Assembly (NCBI RefSeq): GCF_003369915.1
Contig: NC_046673.1
Span: forward strand, 17,468,001 to 17,532,000
Source: Drosophila miranda
Taxonomy: Eukaryota > Arthropoda > Insecta > Diptera > Drosophilidae
Direction of reading: 5' to 3'
Length of the DNA stretch: 64,000 nt
Part shown: positions 13,202 through 26,900 of the stretch, one piece after another
Position numbering within the stretch: the first letter of the stretch is position 1
Layout: each line of letters begins with the position of its first letter
Notes under the pieces: generated by a model
Seen by the model: only the letters and a program-made list of their open reading frames with translations
Told to the model about the DNA's origin: nothing
Databases searched by the model: none
Program-made: the position numbers and the translations under genes

Positions 13202-13937
13202 TTAGGGTCAAGCTTCTACCCAACAGAAAAAAATTGATGGGAAGGGCTTAAAGGATTAGAAAAGATAAGTCCCTAGAATAAACGCATGAACGTCTCAGAG
13301 TGTGAGAGTGAGGCAGAATAGACATTCACTGGTTGGATCCTCCTTCCTAAATTGTAATATTCTCCTTGATACCTGAGCTATAAACGATGTAAGCCAATTA
13401 AAGTTTCATTCAAACGAAATAATAAACAAAAGAAAAGATAATTCTTGATAATTCATTATACAAATGAAAATTGCATTTCAAAATGTTCAAAGAATATTCA
13501 TTGTGTGCAGAATATGGTTAACCAAAGACTAAATAATACCAAGATTATGCATTAGGGCCCAAAAAGCTGTTCTATGGCGGTGTTTTTAATGACGCGCTGT
13601 CGACAGAGGGCCTACGCGGGGATTTAATTAAATTTTCCCCTAAGCTTCGTCTGCGACCGCGCTACTTGGCTTCGTCTGTTCGGCAATGCCTGATCCAAAT
13701 TCGTGGCGACTCTTCTAGGCCGCAAGAGTGCAGAAACTACATTGCTTGGGCATGATTGAGCGCATTGATGATCGACTCGAGTTTTGTTTATAAGCGCTGT
13801 TTTCTTCTGGTTTTTAACTTACCTCATTTATGGAATTGATTTATTGAAACATGTAAGAAAAACATTTAAATAAGATGTTGTACAAAAATTATCGAGAAAA
13901 TGCAAAAAAAGTTACAAGGAAATGTACTTCCTGAAAA
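13202..13937. other. Spacer between two tRNA-Ser(CGA) genes
   Basis: I see no gene. The two flanking tRNA genes share no obvious flank homology beyond the AAGCAGTCG start, so this is not a simple recent tandem copy of a larger block. Confidence 0.6.
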
Positions 13938-14019
13938 CGCAGCCGGTAGGACTCGAACCTACGCTCCCAGAGGGAATCTGATTTCGAGTCAGACGCCTTA
14001 ACCACTCGGCCACGACTGC
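13938..14019 (-). tRNA. tRNA-Ser (anticodon CGA)
   Basis: Second minus-strand copy of the CGA serine tRNA, 82 bases, identical in body to 13120-13201, with anticodon loop CTCGAAA, a long variable arm, and the T-arm B box carrying the CGA-type G (TTCGAGTCC). Confidence 0.97.
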
Positions 14020-14366
14020 TTTGGAAATCTACATGTTTCGGGATAAATATTGACTGCTACGGCAAGGAGAACAAAATTCACTGAAGCGGCTTTTCTTCCT
14101 TATGTTTTCTTCCTGGAGATAAGGTAATCTGCATATTTGTGGCAAAAATTCAAGATATAGAAAATAGATTTGATGAATTTCTATTCCGATTGCTCGCCGG
14201 AGGAAGGGCGAGATCCTTCATATACCATCCTTTTCCTTTATTCAATTTCGTTAGTTATAAAAAAGAATATGTAAAGTTTTTTCCTGACAAAAAAAGTACA
14301 AATAGGAAGTACCACAAAAAAAATGTAAGTTGTTCCGCCCATTTTTTGTTTTTGAGCAGAAAAAAA
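14020..14366. other. Spacer between tRNA genes
   Basis: No gene seen. A 78-codon open frame here has AT-rich third positions and ends just before the tRNA-Arg; I do not treat it as coding. Confidence 0.6.
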
Positions 14367-14439
14367 CGACCGTGACAGGATTCGAACCTGCAATCTTCGG
14401 ATCCGAAGTCCGACGCCTTATCCGTTAGGCCACACGGTC
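14367..14439 (-). tRNA. tRNA-Arg (anticodon TCG)
   Basis: A 73-base class I tRNA on the minus strand. The acceptor stem GACCGTG pairs with CACGGTC, the anticodon loop is CTTCGGA (anticodon TCG, reading CGA and related Arg codons), and the T arm is the standard GGTTCGAATCC. No intron. Its place among serine tRNA genes matches the mixed Ser/Arg cluster known at X 12DE in D. melanogaster. A T6 run follows downstream on the minus strand. Confidence 0.96.
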
Positions 14440-15323
14440 AGTTGAAGTTCGGCGGCCTTGGCCGGCAATTGAAGGATTAGCCTGGATCAGGGCTGGGTGG
14501 GAATATGCTGTGGAAAAGCCAAGCTCTAGGAAAACCCTCCCAATGGGGCCCGAAAGTCTAAATCGGTAAATACTCGTATGTCAACGGTAAAAACAACCCC
14601 CGCGCTGGAATGCGTCACATTAATGGGTCACACTCGCACAAGTGCGTCACTACATGAAAAAGAGCGAGAGAAGAATACTCCAAAAGTGATTTGTATCGTT
14701 TTGTGTGTAGATGTGATCGACGATGGATGTCAAACTATGTATATAGAATCCACAAACTAATTGGAGTGCATACATTCGTTTGGGCTGATCAAGTGTGGAT
14801 CGTGAGGCAAAAAAAGCCAGCGAGTAGAAACGAAAGTTATGCGAGAGGGAACCAAATGAAATGTGAGTGCAATTTCTATAAGCACGTACATATCCAATAT
14901 TTGCAGAAGTCGTATATGTATAAATGTATATCTCACTTAATCCAGGCTTGAATCCTGACTGATATCCAATCACATGATATATACTTTCAATAGTTCTAAA
15001 GTTTCTATTAAAATACATACATACGAATATGTAAAAATATAAATATATATCTTCCAACATCATATGTTAAAGCATGAAAATGAGAGAGAAAGGTAGAAAG
15101 AAATAAAAGAGATAATCATCCAATATGTACATATGCATGTGTATATAATCGAACCATCTGTTATTGCTGCAAGGCTGCTCTCCAGGATTTATTTATAATA
15201 CCCTTTAAGCCAGGACTTGTAAGAATTCCGAATTGAAGTCCTTACCAGTCTATAAATAAATCAATCAATCAATTATTCACTACATATGTATATAGACATT
15301 CGAAAGCGCCATACTCATATCAA
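14440..15323. other. Non-coding spacer
   Basis: No gene seen. AT-rich with repeated ATACATACG/TATGTA words. Open frames of 86 and 137 codons on opposite strands overlap and have no coding character. Confidence 0.6.
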
Positions 15324-15405
15324 GCAGTCGTGGCCGAGCGGTTAAGGCGTCTGACTAGAAATCAGATTCCCTCTGGGAGCGTAGGTTCGAATCCTACCGA
15401 CTGCG
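15324..15405 (+). tRNA. tRNA-Ser (anticodon AGA)
   Basis: An 82-base serine tRNA identical in body to 961-1042, with anticodon loop CTAGAAA. The flank just upstream (TCATATCAA) is partly similar to that of 961 and 20879. A T8 run near 15423 is a good Pol III terminator. Confidence 0.97.
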
Positions 15406-17871
15406 TAATTTCTAATTTGGACTTTTTTTTCCTTCGATTCTTTTTTACATTTACTCTAATAATATGGGCTATAAGTCTTTAACTTTTTCAACAATTTACG
15501 CCAATACATAAAGCGTCATAAATAAATTCAAATGAAGATTTTCTGCCAAATCTAGACTCCAGCCGTACTCTCGTCTCGTCTATGGCCAAAATCAAGCCCA
15601 ACTACAGCTACGGGTACAGCCAGAACGGAACAAAGGCTAAATCAAAGACACCCACCCACTAACACAAACGTGGCCCCGGCGAGGGGTCAGGCGTGGCTGG
15701 CAAAAGGGGCAGACAGACAGACAGATAGATAGCCAGGACAGGGACCAGGACCGAACATGAAAATCCACGTGAAAATCCAACGAGAGCCAGCCCCGAGACA
15801 GAGACAGTTTATTTCATATCTGGGCGAATATATTTCGGGCCTTAATAATTAATTTTTGGAGAGCGCCTTCAGCGCCGTGTCCTTTGCTGTGGAGAGCCAG
15901 CCTTGTAGAGGCACGACCAGGGACATCCGTTTCAGATTTGAATCTACTTCAGACCCTGCCCCCAGCACTGCCCTCCACTTGTACTATCTTTTTTTGTGTT
16001 TTTGTTGTTGGTAGTTGATTAGCCGCACTTAGTGGAACGGCATTAGGCCACTTGACGAAATTAAAGGTGTATCCAGACCCAGCGAGCGACTCAAGGGTGC
16101 AGAGGTCTTGCTCCTGGCTCCGGGCTCCGGGCTCCCAGGGCGGTCGTGTGTAACGGCGACAGCTGCTAAGACGTGCAAATAAACAGAAATTCCTGCCGAA
16201 AATATAATCCGGAAGCAGCCACATAATGACAAACGCCCAGTGCGAGAGCGGGAGCCGGAGATCCGGAAGAGGAGGGAAGGTTAGGGTGAGTCGGCGGGCG
16301 GTGTGATACGTGGGCGAAACAGACAAAATGCCTCCATCCCCCGTCGAACCGAAACGAAGAAAAGGATTATAAAATACGACAGAGCCAACCAAATAAAAGT
16401 TACAAAAAAAAACAATTAGAAATTGTTACGACTGCAGGACGCCCTCTACTCGGATAAGGCTACGGAAAATGTTTGTATTGGATTGCAAAAAGCCTCAAAA
16501 ATATCACCTATCACGAGATAAATATGATTGAGATGATACTTTTGATTGAAATTCTGTATAGTAAGGCATCAAAATCAAGTACATAAAATTAGATTAAAAG
16601 AGGCCAAACGTTTGCTGCATTTTTTAGCCCTGAAAAAAAAAACGCATTCAAATTTAGTTCTTATGTTGTTTTAAAATGGTTGAAATTGAACTTACCATTT
16701 CATCAACTAAGGAACAAAGGAAAGATAGAGAACAACTTATACTGCGGATCCCTTTTTGCTTGCTGTTGAATTTGATATGATTTTTATTGGATCGGTAAAG
16801 AATGGCAATGGAACTCGAGATCGTTGCTTTTGAACAAGAATTCTATGGTGTATGGGATTCTATGGAGTACTGGGTATCAAAACTTTTATTTCATCGACAG
16901 CGGCGTCATTTGTCGTGCATAGAAACCGTTAGTCCGGCCCTCGGAAAATACAAGTAAATATATCCCGAAAAAAGAGCCGCAGAACAACAACCAAAACAAC
17001 CAAAACAACAACGAGAGACAAAAACCGGCGGCGAGCAGAGAAGAGGTTGAGACGGAGATAGGAGAAAGGATAGAGGAGAGAGAGCAGAATGTTTGTACTT
17101 TAAATGACATTCCGCAGTAAATTTCACGTTTATAGCCAACATACAACAAATAAATATCAAGCGTAGAACGGAACAGAACGGAACGTTCCATGCAGGGCCA
17201 AGCAGGGACTGGGACTGGGGCTGGGACTGGGGCTAGGACTGGAGCTGCTGAACAATTGAAAGTGGACGAAAAATGAAACGAAAAACGGATGAAGGAACTG
17301 TTCGTTAAGGGCCAACCGCCAGGATCAACTTGCCCAGCAAAACAATAAAAAATTATTGCACAAAATAATAAAATACTCGTCGTGCTCGAACTCGTACAAG
17401 CGAGGGAGCCAAGAGAAAGGCCAGCACCAGGATAGGATGATGGTTAGAGGGACTGGCTGGGGCAGGGGCAGGGGCAGAGGCAGAGGCAGAGGCAGGGCCG
17501 GGCCTGAGGCTAGGGAAATGTTTTTCTTGGTGCGATTCTCATAAATCGAAATGAGTGAGAGCCATCACACCATCAAAGGATGTAAGCAATTCAGAGCTCA
17601 TGCTCAAAGCGGCTATAAATCCACAAGATGTGCATATACCCGTGGTATATGATTATCAAAGTTTTAAGCCACAGAAACGTTCACCTAATGAAATGTATTA
17701 GAATAGAATCGGATAGATAGATAGATAGGTAGATAGATAGATATGGCTTATGAGAGATCGCTTATGGTTATAATATACTAATATAATCCAATGATTATAT
17801 ATAACCCAGTCGCTGCTTCTGCCCCTTCGACTGTCGTTTTCTGCTGCCTATCGTAGCTTGGCTTCAAAATT
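15406..17871. other. Non-coding stretch
   Basis: No supported gene. It includes GGGACT repeats (about 17205-17245), GGCAGG/GGCAGA repeats (17459-17500) and a GATA tetranucleotide tract (17711-17744). Confidence 0.65.
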
Positions 17872-18446
17872 TTAACTGCAATTTGAATCTTTTTTCTCGT
17901 ACAGCAGGCTTTGGATCAGTTCGAATAAATGCCCCATTTCGATCCCTCGTTCCTTGGTTTCTGGTCTCTGGTTCGTCCTCCTGAATGGTTCTTCGGTGGA
18001 CTTGGCCCAATCTTTTGTTGCGGTGGAAGAATGCAGCTGAACCTGTGGGTTGATGCAGGGATTTCCCTAAGACGTAAGTATGTACGCTTTCAGATCATCG
18101 AGACTGAGCGACACGGGAGAGGTGACCACGTACTAGATCTCCACCATTGCATGTGGATGATTGACAGAATTCATCTGCAACCTGCAGCGGCAAAGGAGTT
18201 ATCCCATCCTGCCTGAAGGATCCATCCTCGGCCAGCATCTGGAAGAAGTTGAAGTTTTTTGATGGGGCCCACAAAGACAGGGCACGAGGTACCCAAGTTT
18301 AGAGTGCTCATAGACAAGTCCACTGAGAAGTGTGCACTGCGGGCCACCAGGGCGAGGCACTGGTCCGAACCAAAGGCTCCAAGACCGAGTAGAGCTGGAA
18401 TGTCCTTGGGATGGTTACGCGTGAGTTCCTTTTCCTGGCTGTTCAT
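17872..18446 (-). pseudogene. Decayed protein gene of unknown family
   Basis: From ATG at 18446 an open frame of 91 codons (to 18171) has good Drosophila codon use and a protein-like composition (for example ALLGLGAFGSDQCLALVAR and TSCPVFVGPIKKLQLLPD). It ends at an abrupt TGA right after AGWDNSFAAAGC. A one-step frame change at that point continues as VVTSPVSLSLDDLKAYILTS and then a longer stretch ending in LIQSLLYEKKDSNCS at 17872, interrupted only by two TAG codons. The natural reading is a gene of about 190 codons with one frameshift and two nonsense changes. A functional 91-residue truncated product is possible. I do not recognise the family. Confidence 0.55.
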
Positions 18447-18512
18447 TTTCGAGGCTCGATGTTCTGTTTCTTTTTGTAGAACCGGAGAGTGTCTGTATAT
18501 TTTGTATTCCAA

Positions 18513-20878
18513 TAATACTATATATTTTATAACTATAAACCAACGCCATAAAAAACTGAATAGATCTTTTATTGATTAAATAATTAAAAACGAATTAATC
18601 GCTTTTGGCGATTAGTATTTTCTTTTTTTATACATTGAGTCTACTTGATTGAAGGAAAACCCAAACATTCATTTTGGAACATAGTTCGTGGTGAATTGCG
18701 GTCCATCAAAAACAATTTTGCTTTTATTTTTCTTGGGTGATAATTACCCAAAATTAATTTTCAACATTCCGTACTTAAGAATTCGTATACATTTCTGTTT
18801 GTTTCGCTTTCTTAGTAGCTTTTTTTGTGCCCTGATTATGCATCAGGCTGCAAGGCGAAAGCGAAGATTATTCATTTCCATATCCCCCTTCGGAGAAGTA
18901 TTAGAAAATTCTCTTATTTATTCTGTAAGTTGTTTTATTTATTTGTTCTTCTTTTCTCACTTTCAGACATAATTTTTCTCAATAACTTTCATGAAACTTT
19001 CGCTGGTGGCCCGAGTCCGAGTGCGAGTCCGAGGGCAAGGCCCACCAGAGACCAATTCCCAGGGCAGGACAATCAGCAAGCCCTAAGAGTCGAAGTCGGA
19101 GTTCGACTCGAAGTTGGAGTTTGGAGCTTGGAGTCTGGGGCCCCGAGATGGACATATCAGCGGCACTTCATCTTGATTGACATGCGCATTCAGAGCGTTG
19201 ACATAATGATGGACAGACCTTGGTGGGCAAGGCAACGAGTACCCAGACTCGGAGGAGCTGCGTTGCTTGATCTGACCGCTGGGACTGGGGATTGCGGATT
19301 GGGGATCTGGGACCTGGTCGGCGCTTGGAGCTTAAAATTGTATTCCATATGCGTAATGAGAGAAGTTCGCTTGATAGCGGTGATTGCGGCCTTTAAGATT
19401 TCCCTCAATATCAATTTTCATTGTTTCAAATCGAGTAGAGACGAGACGAGTAGAGATGAGGTTGGGGCTTAGGCTGGCCCTGGCCCTGGCCCTGGCCGTG
19501 GATAGCCATGGACCCACTACGTGTGTCTGTGTCGTGGCAGCTTTTGGTTTGTCACTCACGATCTCTGTTCCCGATCGGTGCGATCTGCTGTGCTATCTGC
19601 GATGACATAAATAGACGCCAATTAAATGGCCCTCTGATGAAGGGCCACGTTTTCCCTCTTTCCATCTTTTGGCCCATGCTCCCTCTGTTTTTCGGTTTTT
19701 TTTTTGGCTTTTCGGGAGGCGGCCACAAAGTAACAGCAAAACGGAAATAATTTTACAATAAATTATATCAAAACGAAGCACACAGATACACACATACGAA
19801 CACAGGCAAATATGACATAGAAAGTTCTTCCCTCGAGCGAGCAAGTGAGACAGTCAGGGAGAGGGAGAGGGAGAGGGAGAGAGGCGGAGCGAGACGGAAC
19901 CAGTTTCTTGAAACTTTGCGAGACATAACGGCGGCGCCTGCCAAAAAGGAAACGAAACGAAGAAGCCTCGAGCTGACAAAAAAAAATGTAACAATAACAA
20001 TAACAAGTGGAAATCGTATAGGGCATGATATTACGACTATGGGGATACCCAATACTTCATATATTACGTATCAACCACCTAAGGGTAAGGTTTTTCCTTG
20101 GCTTATTCCTCCTGAAAGTTACTTCTTCGATAAATACAGAGCCTTAACTTGGGAAAAACAGATCAACCTTTCCTCCATTGGATTGATTATCAAGACTAAA
20201 ATTTACGCTGGGGGCTATTGCAACAACAAAGCAGGAGCAGAAGCCAAAAGCCACTGCAAGGCTCCAAAGGGTGGCAGGCTGCAGGAGACCCTCCAGAACT
20301 TTTGTGGCGACAATTTCTCTTTGTGCCCCTCTCGGATTTTCACTCTGCACCCGCACCCCCACTGGCTGTTGGATGTTGACTGTTGACTGTTGCCTCGACG
20401 GCGGCGGCCTGAAATGCTGAGACCTGTCGAAACTTTTCCATCGACTTTTGTGGTCCACCTTTGGGTTGAGGGGGTGTCGATGCAGGAAAAGTTTTTTTGC
20501 TTATCGCCAAGTGGCAGGAAATTTTATTTTATTTATTTACAGCGGCTCCTAACTCCTGCGAAATGGGAATACCAGAAGGAAAGCCAAGAGTAAGCCTTAC
20601 ATACGACCGATCCTTATATCAGAATCAGAGGGGTTTGGATATGTTTGGGGTATGCCATATTAGAGCTCTTTATTTCTGTCATGAATTAGAAGGAGATAGA
20701 ATCGAATGATCTATAAATAAATTAATGATTAGAAAACAGCAACAGATGGCAAGACACTGGGGCTAACCATCAGGCTACGGCCCAACATAAGATATTTGTC
20801 AACAAAATGTGGCACTTAAGGAAGGCGAAATACTATATTGTACACTAAAAAAAAAAAAACTGCATTCAATGGATGAGA
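18513..20878. other. Non-coding stretch
   Basis: No supported gene. It has CTGGCC repeats (19474-19499) and GAGAGG repeats (19858-19882). A 156-codon frame at 19916-20386 lacks coding character. Confidence 0.6.
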
Positions 20879-20960
20879 CGCAGTCGGTAGGATTCGAACC
20901 TACGCTCCCAGAGGGAATCTGATTTCTAGTCAGACGCCTTAACCGCTCGGCCACGACTGC
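20879..20960 (-). tRNA. tRNA-Ser (anticodon AGA)
   Basis: An 82-base serine tRNA on the minus strand, identical in body to the plus-strand copies at 961 and 15324, with anticodon loop CTAGAAA. Its 5' flank reads CCCATCAA, like that of the 961 copy, which suggests these two descend from one duplication and were later turned to opposite orientation. A pure T run follows on its downstream side (plus-strand A run near 20849). Confidence 0.97.
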
Positions 20961-23900
20961 TTGATGGGGGTCAATTCACCTTCAATCATGAGTTTTACCA
21001 TCCGATCATTCCACCATAAACTATCCATGATCTTTATAAAGATCCAGAAAAACGATCCACTCTGCTTTAGGGTTTATTAATAGTTATGGGTCTAGTCCAG
21101 GTTTTTTTTTAACACTTTATAGATTGTTTGTGGGCTATCATTGATCTTGATGTACTTCGTATGCCTTTTATTCTATCCCCAGAGAGGGGTTGGCTCTTCT
21201 CTAACAAAGTAACAAAGTAGATTTCTTCTTTGACCGAATACTCGTATCTATTTAATGATTGTAATCCATCCTCTAGTCGTACTCGTATTTCCCGCTCTCG
21301 AAACCAGCTGTTTCTGGTTTCACCTCACCCCGGGTTTCGTCAGATTTTCTCATTGCGTGCACTTAATGACACGGCTCCAATTAAAGCAGCGCACATTGTC
21401 AAAACAGCCGCCAACGAATTGAAATCACGAGGGGGGAGGGAGGGGGGGGGGGGCATGCACCAAGAGCAACAACAGACAGCAACAAGCTGAAAGCTTCAAT
21501 TTACCACCCATTGTGCCTTATGGCAACTCTGTGGACAGCGGACATCGCGGAAAGCGGACACAAGACTGCGGACTGCGCATGCGCCCCGAACCCAAGCCAT
21601 TCCCCAATCCCCTGCCACATTTCCATCCCATTCTCGGAGCATTTTGATATGCAAAGAGCGCATGCGGCGTTGTGCGCCACCTGTTCAGGGGAGTGGATCG
21701 CGGATCGCGGATCACGGATCGCAGATCGCAGATCGGGGATCGGTATAGGGTTAGCGGATAGCGGATTGCAAGGGGCCCTGAGATGATGGCGCGCGTGGGT
21801 TAAGCAAATTTCTTGATTTACGTTTTGTTGTTGCCGGTTGACAGGGGACCCGAAACCGGACCCCGGACCCCGAACCCCGTACCACCGATCAACCGAACCG
21901 AAACACCGTATCCAGTTGATTTACACTGAACGAAAAATGCAGCTACCAAAAATTGTGCTTTTGCGGTGCCCCTTGATCTGGATATGGACATGGATATGGG
22001 TTAAGGGGAACCCTTGTTACAAATTTTACAGCTAAGCAAATCGTTGGAATTAATTGCATTGCGATAAGCAGCTGCCCCTTGGCCCGAAAAACGCCAACAT
22101 TCAATTAAGTTGTTGAAGAGATCTCATAAGGAGGTTACAACGATCCGGTCCCGGTCCCCTGCTCCTCTGGTTGCAGGTGCAGCTTGCCTGCTTTCCCTGT
22201 GGTTGCCCTGCCACAGAGATGTGCGTGATGTGACCCCGCGCGAGGAAGTGCGAAATCCTCGGCGCACGGCAGCCGAAAAATGCCAATCACTTGCGGGGCC
22301 CCGAGTGCACTCGTGGGGACGGCAACGGGGACCACATTACACACGTCCCCATCAATCCTGAACCCTCGTGTTCCTGGCTCCCCTTATTCCTGGCCATCCC
22401 ATCCCATCCCATCTGTGGCACCTGCCACTGAGGTAGTCGCGTGGTAGCATCGCCTCGGGGCCAGGCAGTTTATGGATATGTTAAATATGGCACTGGGGAA
22501 CGGGACAGAGCAAGGAGTCTTGCTGGAATCTCTTGAATTCGGCTTAATCTATCATGAGCATGGGGCTATTAAAATTCTTCGAATTTGGGTCTCACTTGAT
22601 ACCCTATTCATTGCATTCATTCCACTCGTTCATTCTCCAAATAATTTTGGTCACATCTTTTTGGTTGTCATCCCCTTTCTCTCCTTCTATTAAATTACAT
22701 TAAGTAATGTTTTTAAATCATTCTTTCTACCAATTTCCTTGATTAAAATTCATGGTGAGACATTTCTTTTGTTGCACTTAGTATTTGTTCAGTTTCTCAT
22801 CTGATGTATTAACTAAGCATCCGAGAGCCATTGATGTTTCCTTATTGTTTTACATTTCCTTTTTCCTGTGCTTTTCTTTGAAAAATGCTTCGTTTTACGG
22901 CATGTTTCTATAGAAACTCCCGGACTTAATCGCAATCATCGACCGCATTATGCTAATTGCTTCTAAATAGTTTGCATTGAAATAAAATGTTGATTTGAAT
23001 CCTGTTTGAATCACTTCTTGTTTCTCCTTCCCATTCCCATTTGTAGCATGTTTAAGCTACTGCTTAGTATTTCTATCTACCTATCTACCCATCTATCTAT
23101 CTAATCTTTCTTATCTTATCTTTCAGCATAATTTCTGCTCCATTTTATCAGCCATATCTGGCCATAGCAAATCATTGGAGAGAGACCAGGAGAGACACCT
23201 TTCTTTGACAATCGCCCACAGGCTCCGACAGTATTTCCATTTTCTAGGCCTATTCCTATCCTCAGCACTCCAGCAGCGACTCCATGCCCCATGCTGCATG
23301 CCACAATGTCAAATGCACGCAACACCAGCCAAATGCCATTAGCTTCTCTTTCAGCCTCTTGGAAGTTTCGCCCACTTTCCGCTGCTCCAAACTCCGTTTC
23401 GGGGCCTTTCTCTTTCCCTGTCGCTGTCGCTGTCTCCAGCTCCTCTCTTGCTCCTCTCTGGCTTTGGCTCTTGCCATCTCTTTCCTGCGCTGCATGCCCC
23501 ATTACGCTGTCCATTTGAGTGGTCATTATAGTAAATTTGATTTGGACTTGCGTTGCGTTGCTCAAGAGCAGATCGGAGCCGGAATGGAACACTTGGTCGG
23601 CTCTGCCGCAGCCGCTGCCGCCCGGGCCACATCATCAATACCAAAGTGACACAGCTGGAGGTGGGCAGGAGAGGGGAGACCGAGAAGGGGGACCCAGGAG
23701 GAACCTGAAGGAAGCAGGAAGAGCTGAGGAGCTGGGGAGCTGGAGAGCTGAAATATCGAACACGTAGTTAATCAATCCATTGGTGGTCCGAAAACACGAC
23801 GCGCCAGCAATTACTGTTAACTGGATTGTTGCCTCGTTCCTCGTGCCCCGTGGCCCGTGCCACATGCCCCCCGCCCCCTGCCTGTCTGCAACGTCTGTAC

Positions 23901-26900
23901 GCACTTTTCGGGGACGGCTGCTGCAACTGCAACTGCAACTGAAACTGGAACATGCTCTGCTCGGAAGGGGTACCCTCCAACGTGGGCGGCAACATCTCTC
24001 ACAGTTGGCCAACATTCTATTTTCCATTTCCCTCCCCTCATTTTCCATCAGTGCTGTGCTGTCATTTCTTTTCCTCTCACTCTCTGAACTGCAATTAAAA
24101 CGGTTCCTGGGCCACAATTCATTCCGCTGCAAACGTTTTCGCAAAGTAATTATGTTGTCATTAGATTGAAAAAGGCCTACGAAAATTCTGGAAAATTCCA
24201 GCTGTGAAGGCGTAGAAGTGTGGGTGGGTATTCGACCGATTTTGGAGTCACGTATGAACTGTCTGCAGGTCCCCCAAAATCTGGGCTCAATCAGAATAAC
24301 AAGAGTTGGTTCAAAAGTTCAATTTCCGAAAAAGGTTGAATCGATTTGTTGGTATCTCAATTTTGCTGGGACTTGCAATGATCCAATCTGATCGAGATGC
24401 GGCAGTCTAGTAGATATGCTTCTTGTCTATTGTTCTGTGTTTTCTAGAACTCCCTCGATTCCTTAACCCTTAGACCTCATTCAAACATTGGGGCCTTAAC
24501 TCAGTTCAAGGTTGTGATTATAGCAGAGGGGCTGGGGCTCTTGGGATTGCGGAGCGATTAGATTAGTTATGCTTGCCTAACCAGAGAACCGCGATTCATA
24601 CTCAGGATTCAGATTCTGATTCAAATTCTGATTGGGGCTTGGGTTGGGGATGGCGGCAGCTTGAAAAGGAAAGTGGGCGGGCTGGCCAGTGGCCCAGGGT
24701 CTGCGAGTTGCACACCTTAATTGGCCCCGACCTAAGAGGCAGCTACTGTGGGGAATGGGACTGTTAGCCACTTTGCATACACATGCTCGAGCCTGAACCT
24801 CGGCATTGGGCCCTTGGGCCTTAGGCCTTTGATCGCGGGATCTTTTGTTGTCGCGTTTCGCATAATTACGCGCAAAAACATAATTCTAGAGATAATTAAA
24901 ATTATTAATACGAGCATCTGAGATGGGCTTCCATACCATTCCATTCGTAGGTCCAAAACGCTGCGCAGAAAATGCGTTCAGGCGGCCGTAACTAATAATC
25001 CCGTGCATGCAAAGCATAACCCTCTAGGGTTCCAGTTCATCCCTTTAGGCTATTGGCCAAGAGGCAGGTATCCAGGGATGGTACCGTGAGCTGCAATATC
25101 TAGAGGTCTATGATCTAGTCGTGAGGATCGTGAGCTGTCGGTATAGTTTTAGCTTTAGCTTTTAGCTGGCTCTAGTTTGAATCTTTTGTGACTGGTTTCC
25201 AGGTTTTTCAAGATATTCAAGACTATTATGTCTACCGCTGTTTAGCATCAAAGGGTGTGTCGTGAACTGTCGTGACAATGCCTCGTGAGTGGCGTGATTG
25301 GCGCATCTCTAGGATGCCTTAGGCCTCTTAGGCTTCTTCTGCTTCAGTTTAAGCCACTTCCAGTTTGTATTTTTCTGCTGCTGGTGCTGCTTCTGCAACT
25401 TCTTGTGGCACTTGCAACCGGCAATCAGCACGCAATTGCGAAATGTTGTTGCCTAATAGAATTTCATGTGCGCATCGCATCGCCTCGACTCCGACTCGAC
25501 TCGACTCGCATGCAAATTGAGAACAATTATAAAGGAGAGAAAAAACAACGAGAGGCAAAGCGCAGCACAGAAAAGGAAATATTTTTATAAAGAAACTTTT
25601 CACATTTTCATATTTGTGCACTCTTTTGCTCTTACGTATATATAAATTGTTTTTAATAGAAATAATTGCAGTTGGAGCTGGGGATCTGAGGATCTATCGC
25701 ACCAGGCAAGTGCCTACGATTACTTGTACAATATTTTGTGGCTACCTCATCCTCCTGATGATGATGATGATGATCCCGACTGGGATGTTCGCACTTCGTA
25801 ATTTCGTAGCAACATCGTTGCAGTGTCGCCCCATAAATTTGATGCCCAATTATTGAAATTGCATTAGAAGTGCGTAATTGCAACAAGGCAACATTCACTG
25901 GACACCTGGACACCTGGCAACACAACACAGAGTTGCATGTTCAATTAACACTTATGTATGTCATCGTCATCGTCATCGTCATCGGAAGGTAGATCGGTCG
26001 CCTTCTGCTCTCAGGATGAAATTGGTTGGCATTTTTACGTATTATTTACAGCCTGTTAATTGCGTTCATTTTGCGCCTTATGTGTGGGGCTCGGCAGTGG
26101 GCGTGGCTGCTCAAATTAAGGTAGAACGAAGTGGAGTGGAATGCTTCCAAGTGGGGTTATTAGCCACAGGCTCGTCTTGGTCTCCAATCTCCATATAATC
26201 GGCCTTTCATCTGTTTTGAAGCGGAACTTTGTTCCTAAATATTCCCCAATGGAGCTCTTCATTCAAGATCTGTTTGGAGCAGGGTATGCATTCAAGCTCC
26301 ATCCACATCTCTGCTTTTTTTGCCCTGGTGGCCTCCCGTCCCATAGAGCATCTCCTAGTCGTTCCGATGGTCTTCCGCTCTCCCGCTCTCATTCATTTGG
26401 TCGCTCTTGTGGGCTTGTTTATTCATTAGGTTCTGCGGAAAAACGTGTTTAATTTGTGACAAAACGAAACGAAATCTCTCGTCCTTGTCGTCGTCGTCGT
26501 CTGCCTGTGGGGCTACTGTCCGATGGCTCATCTGGCTGCTGCTGCTGCTGCTGCTGCTGCCTACCATGCCTCATATCAGTGGAATCTCGGCCTGTGCCTC
26601 AACCTCAGTCTGAGTCTGAGGCTGAGACTGGGCCTGTGCCTCAAGCTGAGTCTCAGTCTGGCAAAGCTGGAGCTGCAGCCCGAGTCTCAGTGAGGCAATA
26701 AAAATTTATGAAGCCAGTCGGGAGAGAGAGAGAGGACAGGGTTCAAGCCACCGCTTGCCACTTTGGGGCAACAGGAGATCCTCTCGAGATGTGCGTACAC
26801 ACAGCGGACGACGACTGCGTCAACTGTTCTGCCAAATTAATAAGAATCGGGCACATGCATGGGCCATGGGGCATGGGGAACTCGTTTCTCAACTATGCAC

